The notes beneath the pieces were generated by a model that was not told the DNA's origin, searched no databases, and saw nothing but the letters and a program-made list of their open reading frames with translations. This document shows positions 50,413 through 56,279 of a stretch of DNA of 56,279 nt, piece by piece. Each line of letters begins with the position of its first letter. The stretch's first letter is position 1. This DNA comes from Actinomycetes bacterium (lineage in GTDB: Bacteria > Actinomycetota > Acidimicrobiia > Acidimicrobiales > Poriferisodalaceae): NCBI GenBank assembly GCA_024228575.1, contig JAAETH010000467.1, forward strand, positions 1-56,279, read 5' to 3'. Made by a program: the position numbers and the translations under genes.

Positions 50413-51648
50413 ATGGCTCGATTCGTGCCCAAGATCAACCTGATGTACAACGGCGGGGTGAAACAGGACTCCCCGAGTCGCGAGCGCTCGGCGGCGGTCG
50501 TGATCATCACCATCATGGCGTGCGCCGCGGTCGCCCAGGCCTTTGGCCGCTTCACCTGGGGGGTGGTTCTGCCCGACGCTCGCGACGACGTGCTCGGCGG
50601 ATCGAACACAGTCGCTGGCCTGATGGGCACGTTGAACGTGACCGCGTACCTGCTGGGCACCCTTGGTGCAGCGTTCTTCGCATCCAAGATCTCGCTGACC
50701 AACCTGTTGCGACGCGGGCTCATCCTGTCGACGACCGGCCTCTTGACCATGTGGCTGGTACCCGTTCCTGGCGTCATGGGAGTGGCACTGTTCTTGATGG
50801 GTTTCGGTGGCGCCATGATCTGGATCCCTTCACCCGCCCTCGCCGCCAGACAACTACCCGCTCACCGCAAGGCCTTCGCCGCCGGACTCGTCGGATCCGG
50901 GATCGGCATCGGCATCGTCTTCACGGGCCAGCTGGCCGCTTGGATGCGCGACGATGCCAAACCCGACACCTGGAAGCAGGTCTACGGAGTTGAGGCTGTC
51001 ATCGGCCTGCTGGCGCTGGTCGGCGCCCTCGTGATTCTCCAGTCACGCGGCGAGACCGTCTCGGCCCGCGGTGGCCTCGGCGGATTCCAGGCCCTGCGCC
51101 GGGTCGAAGGCTGGGCCCCACTGTCCGCCTGCTACACGGCCTATGGGTTCGCCTACCTGCTCGCCATCGCCTTCCTCGTGGCTCGCCTGGAAGACGACTC
51201 CGGCCTCTCGTCGGGCACGGCGTCTGCGGCGTTTTCCCTCATGGGGTTTGCGACGATCGTCGGCGGCCTGTCCGTCGGGTTCTTCGTCAGCCGGTTCGGT
51301 GTTCGGCGGACGCTGATGACCGGCTCGGGTGTCTTCGGAGCGAGCACATTGCTGGTATTGGTCGGCTCCAGCCCCTGGATCTGGTTCGCCGCCGCTGGTC
51401 TGGGCCTGATGTTCTCGACCGTTCCCGCCTCGATCGCCACCCACATCGTTCAACATGCCTCCGACGAGGACTATGGCCCCGCCTATTCCGCCGCCACACT
51501 CGCGTTCGGATTCGCCCAGATGCTGGCTCCACAGCTCGGCGGTGTCATCGCGGACGCCGCGGGCAGCTTCGCCCCGGTGTTTGTTCTCTCTGCCGGATTC
51601 TCGGCCGCGGGCGTGATCGCCGCATGGAAGCTCCCCAGACACACGTGA
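50413..51648 (+). CDS. MFS transporter (YbfB/YjiJ-like)
   Basis: A 411-residue MFS permease with about 12 membrane segments. It resembles the YbfB/YjiJ or OxlT-like part of the family: GRFTWGVVLPDARDDV at the first helix, LTNLLRRGLILSTTG, and GFGGAMIWIPSPALAARQLP. The start is uncertain (ATG 50413, ATG 50443 or GTG 50458); AGAAG sits before the first. The substrate is unknown. It is divergent from the AbiEi/Fic gene, separated by 92 bases holding both starts. Confidence 0.83.
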   Translation: MARFVPKINLMYNGGVKQDSPSRERSAAVVIITIMACAAVAQAFGRFTWGVVLPDARDDVLGGSNTVAGLMGTLNVTAYLLGTLGAAFFASKISLTNLLRRGLILSTTGLLTMWLVPVPGVMGVALFLMGFGGAMIWIPSPALAARQLPAHRKAFAAGLVGSGIGIGIVFTGQLAAWMRDDAKPDTWKQVYGVEAVIGLLALVGALVILQSRGETVSARGGLGGFQALRRVEGWAPLSACYTAYGFAYLLAIAFLVARLEDDSGLSSGTASAAFSLMGFATIVGGLSVGFFVSRFGVRRTLMTGSGVFGASTLLVLVGSSPWIWFAAAGLGLMFSTVPASIATHIVQHASDEDYGPAYSAATLAFGFAQMLAPQLGGVIADAAGSFAPVFVLSAGFSAAGVIAAWKLPRHT

Positions 51649-51667
51649 ACGATCGTCGGAAACTGGC

Positions 51668-52258
51668 TCAACGGCGGGCGAGTAGCCCGCTCAGACACAC
51701 CTCGATCACGGCGCCGATGTCGGGCGTTTCGGGCAGGTGGCCCTCGGTGATCAGGATGACAAGACCATGGACCGACGACCAGGCGGCCGCAGCTGCGGTC
51801 TGGGCGTCGGAGGTCGCCAGCCCACCACGCGCGATGGCCGAATCGATGAACCAGACGAACACGGCGTAGGCAGCTTCGTACGATGGTCGCAGCTGCTCGA
51901 ACAGCGCCTCGTCGTGGTGGGAGAACATCAGGCTGAACATGGCGGGGTTCTCGACGCCGAAGTCGACGTACGCCCTGCCGCCGAGACGCAGCAGGTCATC
52001 GCCGTGCTCGACGTCTGCGTTCGTCGCGGCGACGAACGTCTCGGCCAGCTCGTCGAACCCAGACGAAGCCAGCGAGGCGAGCAACGACGTGTGGTCCGAG
52101 AAGTGGCGGTACGGCGCGGCGTGACTGACCCCTACGTCGCGAGCGATGCGGCGCAGGCCCAGACCAGCGGTTCCATCGGTCTCGAGGATCTCCCGGGCTG
52201 CTGCCAACAACGCTGGTTTCAGGTCACCGTGGTGGTATGGGCTCAAACCGATCTCCAC
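51668..52258 (-). CDS. TetR-family transcriptional regulator
   Basis: A 196-residue TetR repressor. The N-terminal helix-turn-helix is at about residues 8-55: YHHGDLKPALLAAAREILE, GLRRIARDVGVSHAAPYRHFS. The C-terminal ligand domain is of the TetR_C_33/WHG type (HGLVILITEGHL). The GTG at 52258 begins the YHHGDL block; no ATG is nearby. It is divergent from a haloalkane dehalogenase-like gene, and two palindromic sites lie between them, so it most likely represses that gene and itself. The ligand is unknown, plausibly the hydrolase substrate. Confidence 0.88.
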   Translation of the reverse strand: MEIGLSPYHHGDLKPALLAAAREILETDGTAGLGLRRIARDVGVSHAAPYRHFSDHTSLLASLASSGFDELAETFVAATNADVEHGDDLLRLGGRAYVDFGVENPAMFSLMFSHHDEALFEQLRPSYEAAYAVFVWFIDSAIARGGLATSDAQTAAAAAWSSVHGLVILITEGHLPETPDIGAVIEVCLSGLLARR

Positions 52259-52273
52259 TCGGGCCAGACAATA

Positions 52274-52290
52274 TGTTGACAGCGTAAACA
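52274..52290. promoter_or_regulatory. Candidate TetR operator 1
   Basis: TGTTGACAGCGTAAACA is an imperfect 17-bp palindrome (6 of 8 pairs match). It is 16 bases upstream of the TetR start, and contains TTGACA, which could also serve as a -35 box. Confidence 0.6.
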
Positions 52291-52309
52291 CCAATCGATA
52301 ACTTCGCAA

Positions 52310-52326
52310 TGTTGACAGCGTCACCA
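52310..52326. promoter_or_regulatory. Candidate TetR operator 2
   Basis: TGTTGACAGCGTCACCA shares 13 identical bases (ATGTTGACAGCGT including the preceding A) with operator 1, 36 bp away, and has 6 of 8 symmetric pairs. It lies 24 bases before the hydrolase ATG. Together they suggest the consensus TGTTGAC-NNN-GTCAACA. Confidence 0.6.
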
Positions 52327-52350
52327 TCACACCGTGGAGGTTTCGACACG

Positions 52351-53223
52351 ATGGCAAACGAGGCAGCTGGCGACGTTCCCGGATGGGTCGATCGCGAGGC
52401 ATACCCGTACCGACCCAAGACGCTTGACCACGCCGATGGTCGCATGTCCTACGTCGACGAGGGGGAGGGGAGTCCGGTGCTGATGGTGCACGGGAACCCC
52501 GCTTGGTCATTCCTCTACCGACACCAGATAGAAGCCGTCAGCGGCTCCATGCGAGCGATCGCTCCCGATCATCTGGGTTTTGGCCTGTCGAATATCGCGA
52601 CCCGGACGATCGGGCCATTTGACCACTCGAAGAACCTCGAACGTCTCGTCGAACACCTCGACCTCGACGACATCACCCTGGTCGTTCAGGACTGGGGCGG
52701 CCCGATAGGGCTTGCCTTCGCAGAACGACAACGGCCGCGCATCTCGAAGCTGGTCATCTGCAACACGTGGGCGTGGCCGGTCGATCGCGACTGGTACTAC
52801 CAGGGGTTCTCGAAGATGGTCGGAGGGCCCATCGGCCGGGCGATGATCCGCCGCAGGAACTTCTTCGTCGAGTCGGTCATGGTCAAGGCCTTCGGCGACA
52901 AGACCAAGCTCACCAACGACATCCACGATCACTACCGAAACGCTCTCGATACGCCTGCCAAACGCGATGCGTGCGCACGGCTTCCGGGAGCGATCATCGG
53001 AGCGACAAACTGGCTTCGAGAGGTCGAGGCAGGCCTGTCGGCCCTGTCCGACCTTCCCGTGCGGCTGGTTTGGGGAATGGACGACATCGCCTTTCGCGAG
53101 AAGGAGCTCGAGACCTTCATCGGCTACTTCCCCGAGGCCGAGGTCACCCGCCTCGAAGGAGTCGGCCACTTCGTTCAGGAGGAAGCGCCCGACGCGGTGA
53201 CGACCGCCATCCTCGCCGACTGA
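52351..53223 (+). CDS. Haloalkane dehalogenase-like alpha/beta hydrolase
   Basis: A 290-residue alpha/beta hydrolase of the haloalkane dehalogenase subgroup, close in pattern to DhlA-type (HLD-I). The nucleophile elbow is VVQDWGG (Asp114 with a following halide-type Trp115). The oxyanion strand is VHGNPAWSFLYR. A candidate catalytic acid is in WGMDDIAF, and the His is in GVGHFVQEEAP. GTGGAGG precedes ATG 52351. It is controlled by the divergent TetR gene, with two operator-like sites. Whether it cleaves carbon-halogen bonds cannot be decided from sequence; an epoxide hydrolase or ester hydrolase is an alternative. Confidence 0.82.
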   Translation: MANEAAGDVPGWVDREAYPYRPKTLDHADGRMSYVDEGEGSPVLMVHGNPAWSFLYRHQIEAVSGSMRAIAPDHLGFGLSNIATRTIGPFDHSKNLERLVEHLDLDDITLVVQDWGGPIGLAFAERQRPRISKLVICNTWAWPVDRDWYYQGFSKMVGGPIGRAMIRRRNFFVESVMVKAFGDKTKLTNDIHDHYRNALDTPAKRDACARLPGAIIGATNWLREVEAGLSALSDLPVRLVWGMDDIAFREKELETFIGYFPEAEVTRLEGVGHFVQEEAPDAVTTAILAD

Positions 53224-53384
53224 TCGAAGCCCTCAGCCGAAATAGGCAGGAGAACAGGACTCGGCCCCTGCTACGGTTTCACGTGTGAACAGCTGAGAGT
53301 TTCCCCGATCCCCACGGCCGGCCGCGAATTCGACTCGTAGCCCAGCCGTCGTGTTCTGATCGTTCTCATTCACCGGGGTCCGTC

Positions 53385-55028
53385 TTGTCCGCCCAGCTCC
53401 ACACATACCGTCTCTCGTTCGCCTACGGCCCTCAGGTCATCCTTCGCTCGGTGACCTTGACAGTGGCACCGACCGACCGCATCGGCGTCATCGGCCCCAA
53501 CGGGTCGGGCAAGTCGACCCTGCTGCGACTGCTGGCGGGTGAACTCGAACCCAGCCACGGAGAGGTCTCGAGCAATCCTCCCGATGCCTCGATCGTCCTG
53601 CTGCCCCAGACCATCGAGTGGGGACTCGACCTTCCCGGCCTTGACTGGTTGGCGGTCAACGCCGGAATCGACGCTGTATCGAACCGGTTCGAGAATGCGA
53701 CAGCGGCGGTCGCCGCGGGCTCGCCGGGCGCCGCCGAGCTCTACGATGCTGCACTCGCCGACCTTGTCTCGGCCGACCCTGCGACGTTCGAGGCCAGGGC
53801 GATGACAGCTGCAGACGAGGTCCAACTCGGGCCAGACGCACTTGTACAGGCCGTCGGAACCCTTTCCGGAGGACAACGAACCCGGCTCAAGCTGGCGGCT
53901 ATCGGGTTGAGTTCGGTCGACGTCCTGCTGCTCGACGAACCGACGAACGATCTCGATCAGGAAGGGCTTTCACTCCTCGAGAGTTCTCTGAGCCGTCGCG
54001 GGGGTGCGACGGTGGTCGTCTCTCACGATCGCGATTTCCTCGAGCGATATGTCACCTCGATCGTCGAGCTCGATGACCATTCGCGCGAGCTGAGCCGCTT
54101 CGACGGGGGTTATCGAGCATGGCTCGACGAGCGCACGGCCATTCGGAACAAGGCCGAGCAGGAGTATGGAGCCTGGGAGACCCACCGCCGGACCCTGAAG
54201 GACCGTGCCGTCCGCCAGCGGCAGTGGTCGCAGACCGGGGAGAGAGCCGCCAAACGCAGCGACGAGCCGGACAAACACATCAGGGCCGCTCGTATCGCGA
54301 GTGCCCAGGGTCTCGGAGCGGGTGCCAGCACCACCGAACGTGCTCTCGCCAGGCACGAACACAATCGAGTCGACAAGCCGTGGGACCGATGGGAGCTGCG
54401 CCTCGACTTCCCGAACACCGAACGCTCCGGCGACCTGGTGGGCGAGTTGACGGCAGCCGTCGTCGAGCGCGGGTCGTTCCGGCTCGGGCCAATCGACCTG
54501 AACCTCTCGCAGGGGGAACGTGTCCTGGTGCAGGGGCCAAACGGCGGAGGCAAGACCACACTGCTCAGCGCCTTGTTCGGACTGTTGCCCCTGGCCAGCG
54601 GCAATGGCCGGACCGGGCGATCGGTGTCTGTGGGGTGGATGAAGCAGGGGCGCGACACGTTTGGTGATGGACCCCTGCTCGACTCGTTCATGGAGCAGGC
54701 CGGTCTCGATCTGCCGGCCGCCCACAGCCAGCTCGCGAAGCTCGGGGTCGATTTCGAACGGGCCCACCGCCCAGCGTCGGAGCTGTCGCCCGGCGAGGTG
54801 ACGAGGGCGACCCTTGGCATGTTCGCGGCGACGGGTGTGAACACCCTCGTGCTCGACGAGCCCACAAACCACCTCGACCTCGAAGCGATAGAGCAGCTCG
54901 AAGCCGCCCTCTCGAGGTTCGACGGAACCGTGATACTGATCACCCACGACCGTCGGATGGCGGCAAACTTCGCTACGACCCGCCGCTGGGTGATCGAGGC
55001 CGGCCGGGTCGTGTCCGACACGGCGTAA
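53385..55028 (+). CDS. ABC-F family ATPase (ribosome-associated/antibiotic resistance type)
   Basis: A 547-residue soluble protein with two ABC domains and no membrane segment. First domain: Walker A GPNGSGKST, signature LSGGQRTRLKLAAIG, Walker B VLLLDEPTNDLD, H SHDRDFLERY. An interdomain linker (about 235-335) is rich in charged residues (YGAWETHRRTLKDRAVRQRQ). Second domain: GPNGGGKTT, a slightly altered signature LSPGEVTRATLG, TLVLDEPTNHLDLEAIEQLE, THDRRM. It starts at TTG 53385. ABC-F proteins bind the ribosomal E site; resistance factors and housekeeping ones are not distinguished by this. A 161-base leader precedes it. Confidence 0.9.
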   Translation: MSAQLHTYRLSFAYGPQVILRSVTLTVAPTDRIGVIGPNGSGKSTLLRLLAGELEPSHGEVSSNPPDASIVLLPQTIEWGLDLPGLDWLAVNAGIDAVSNRFENATAAVAAGSPGAAELYDAALADLVSADPATFEARAMTAADEVQLGPDALVQAVGTLSGGQRTRLKLAAIGLSSVDVLLLDEPTNDLDQEGLSLLESSLSRRGGATVVVSHDRDFLERYVTSIVELDDHSRELSRFDGGYRAWLDERTAIRNKAEQEYGAWETHRRTLKDRAVRQRQWSQTGERAAKRSDEPDKHIRAARIASAQGLGAGASTTERALARHEHNRVDKPWDRWELRLDFPNTERSGDLVGELTAAVVERGSFRLGPIDLNLSQGERVLVQGPNGGGKTTLLSALFGLLPLASGNGRTGRSVSVGWMKQGRDTFGDGPLLDSFMEQAGLDLPAAHSQLAKLGVDFERAHRPASELSPGEVTRATLGMFAATGVNTLVLDEPTNHLDLEAIEQLEAALSRFDGTVILITHDRRMAANFATTRRWVIEAGRVVSDTA

Positions 55029-55038
55029 GGTCGTGGGG

Positions 55039-55698
55039 ATGGGGGACGAACAGGCGCAGCTGCGGAGGTTCTATGAGACCGAGGCTCGGGAGAACAGGCG
55101 GAGATCTCCCAAGGGTTTGCGAGTCGATCTGCGAGACGGCTACATCGATCGTCTTGTCTCCGAGGGATGCAGGACACTCCTCGACTTCGGCGCAGGTCCA
55201 GGACTCGACGTCCGCACATTCGCTGGGGCCGGTTTCGACTGTGTGGGCCTTGACCTCGCGATCGGCAACGCCGTCCTCGGGACACGCGAAGGCCTCTCCA
55301 TCGTCCCAGGATCGATCGTTGCGCCTCCGTTCAAGGACGCTTCCTTCGATGCCGGCTGGTCGATGAGCACCCTGATGCACCTTGCCGACGATGCTGCTGT
55401 CGACGCTGTGACTGCGATGGCACGAGTTCTACGAAATGGCGCCCCATTGATGGTCGGCCTCTGGGGATCGGAGGCAGGCCGTCACGTGATCGAGACCGAC
55501 GCACACGGGAACCCGCGCCCATTTCATCATCGCTCGCCCGATCGCAACCGCCAGATCCTCGCCGCGGCCGGGTCGATCGAGCACGCTCAGGTACTCGATC
55601 TCGATCGCGACGGGTGGCAGTATCAGGTGTTCCGAGTGCGGGTTGGCCACAACCTCGTGCCCGGCACGAGATCGAACACTCCCGGAGTCCGAGCATGA
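55039..55698 (+). CDS. Class I SAM-dependent methyltransferase
   Basis: An about 219-residue Rossmann-fold methyltransferase. Motif I is LLDFGAGPGLDVRTFAGAG, followed by CVGLDLAIGN (motif II), then FDAGWSMSTLMHL (motif IV) and RVLRNGAPLMVGLWG. It belongs to the UbiE/Methyltransf_11 type; the acceptor is unknown. ATG 55039 is used, with AAGG upstream; GTG 55033 is possible. It follows ABC-F closely and its stop overlaps the deaminase ATG (ATGA), so the three genes are likely one transcript. Confidence 0.85.
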   Translation: MGDEQAQLRRFYETEARENRRRSPKGLRVDLRDGYIDRLVSEGCRTLLDFGAGPGLDVRTFAGAGFDCVGLDLAIGNAVLGTREGLSIVPGSIVAPPFKDASFDAGWSMSTLMHLADDAAVDAVTAMARVLRNGAPLMVGLWGSEAGRHVIETDAHGNPRPFHHRSPDRNRQILAAAGSIEHAQVLDLDRDGWQYQVFRVRVGHNLVPGTRSNTPGVRA

Positions 55699-56279
55699 CC
55701 GGCCGTCCATCCCTGGCCTCGATCGAGGGCTTGCCGAAGGCCGAGCTGCACGTCCACATCGAGGGAACACTCGAGCCCGAGTTGTTGTTCGATCTGGCCG
55801 AGCGCAACAGCATCGAGTTGCCATTTCCTGACGTCGAGGCACTTCGCAGGGCCTACTCGTTCACAGATCTGCAGTCGTTCCTCGACATCTACTACCAGGG
55901 CGCTGCAGTGCTGCACACCGAGCACGACTTCCACGATCTCACCTGGGCCTACCTCGAGCGGGCGGCCGCCGACGGCGTGCGCCGGGCCGAGATCTTCTTC
56001 GATCCACAGACCCACACCGAGCGCGGGGTCGGATTCGATGTATTCATGCCGGGGTTCTTGAGCGCCATCGATGAAGCAGCCGATCGACTCGACATGTCGA
56101 CGGGTTTGATCATGTGTTTCCTGCGCCATCTGTCACCCGAGGCCGCAATCGACACTTTCGACGCCTCGGCCGCGTACCGCGACCGACTGTTGGGGGTCGG
56201 GCTCGACAGCTCTGAGGTCGGCAATCCACCGGAGCTGTTCGCCGACGTTTTCGAGCTGGCCGCGGCCGCCGGGCTGCGA
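55695..56279 (+). CDS. Adenine deaminase-like protein (adenosine deaminase superfamily), 3' end outside window
   Basis: The first 195 residues of an adenosine/adenine deaminase superfamily member. The metal-binding LPKAELHVHIEGTLEPELLF (His19, His21) opens it. The region FDPQTHTERG, then LSPEAAIDTF and GLDSSEVGNPP matches the AAH-type adenine deaminases (e.g. Pseudomonas PA0148) better than classical adenosine deaminase. It converts adenine (or adenosine) to hypoxanthine (or inosine) for purine salvage. ATG 55695 overlaps the methyltransferase stop by 4 bases. The C-terminal catalytic part is outside the window. Confidence 0.88.
   Translation, partial: MTGRPSLASIEGLPKAELHVHIEGTLEPELLFDLAERNSIELPFPDVEALRRAYSFTDLQSFLDIYYQGAAVLHTEHDFHDLTWAYLERAAADGVRRAEIFFDPQTHTERGVGFDVFMPGFLSAIDEAADRLDMSTGLIMCFLRHLSPEAAIDTFDASAAYRDRLLGVGLDSSEVGNPPELFADVFELAAAAGLR

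Noticed and set aside
53224-53384. Leader peptide/attenuator upstream of the ABC-F gene
   Set aside because: I found no convincing short ORF with its own ribosome binding site, nor alternative hairpins, in the 161-base leader.

Overview
This is about 56 kb of high-GC chromosomal DNA from an actinobacterium. MenB, DUF3097, a mycobacterial Pat-like cAMP/acetyltransferase fusion, a stand-alone LigD polymerase, a single-chain acyl-CoA carboxylase and a mycothiol-type DsbA-like protein fit Actinobacteria. My best guess within them is Acidimicrobiia (inference; there is no rRNA marker in the window). No rRNA, convincing tRNA, CRISPR array, IS element or prophage is visible. Genes are densely packed, with many ATGA/GTGA overlaps, and both ends cut a gene (Pgi on the left, an adenine deaminase-like gene on the right).

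Layout. 1-3264: partial pgi, LigD-type polymerase, alanine dehydrogenase and a divergent Lrp/AsnC regulator. 3395-6975: a cobalamin riboswitch followed by a B12 uptake operon (btuF, btuC, btuD) and cobO. 7056-14106: an M20 peptidase, a fused biotin carboxylase/BCCP/carboxyltransferase, an M19 dipeptidase and an acyl-CoA dehydrogenase. 14220-18820: homocysteine methyltransferase, serA, serC and a DUF1015 gene. 18760-24127: a membrane-anchored Rossmann-like protein, a lipid kinase, aroQ, a small SHOCT-like protein, a Pat-like acetyltransferase and menB. 24128-24831 is a gene-free stretch with three strong hairpins. 24832-30574: an orphan ABC ATPase, DsbB, two thioredoxin-like CPHC proteins, a CinA-like protein, a thiolase and an APH-type kinase.

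30636-37960 is a tightly coupled six-gene minus-strand cassette of unrecognised envelope proteins (SH3-like, discoidin-like, Ig-like and polytopic membrane modules). It is the best candidate in the window for an undescribed multi-component system. It is followed by an MFS gene, DUF3097 and a large secreted propeller/discoidin/Ig-like protein. 43209-45158 holds two CitE/malyl-CoA lyase family genes. 45295-50320 is unusually rich in novelty: a PAP2 protein; a DsbA/Rv2466c-like gene in which the first Cys of CPWC is an in-frame TGA with a SECIS-like hairpin downstream (probable selenoprotein); a signal peptidase I homologue lacking both catalytic residues; and an AbiEi/degenerate-Fic gene translationally coupled to selO. 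50413-56279: MFS, TetR with two operator-like sites facing a haloalkane dehalogenase-like gene, an ABC-F ATPase, a methyltransferase and the partial deaminase.

Themes: B12 uptake, acyl-CoA carboxylation and malyl-CoA cleavage could belong to one C3/C4 acyl-CoA metabolism. DsbB, two thioredoxin-like proteins and the Sec protein suggest an elaborate thiol-redox network. Protein modification appears in the Pat-like enzyme and in SelO with a dead Fic partner.
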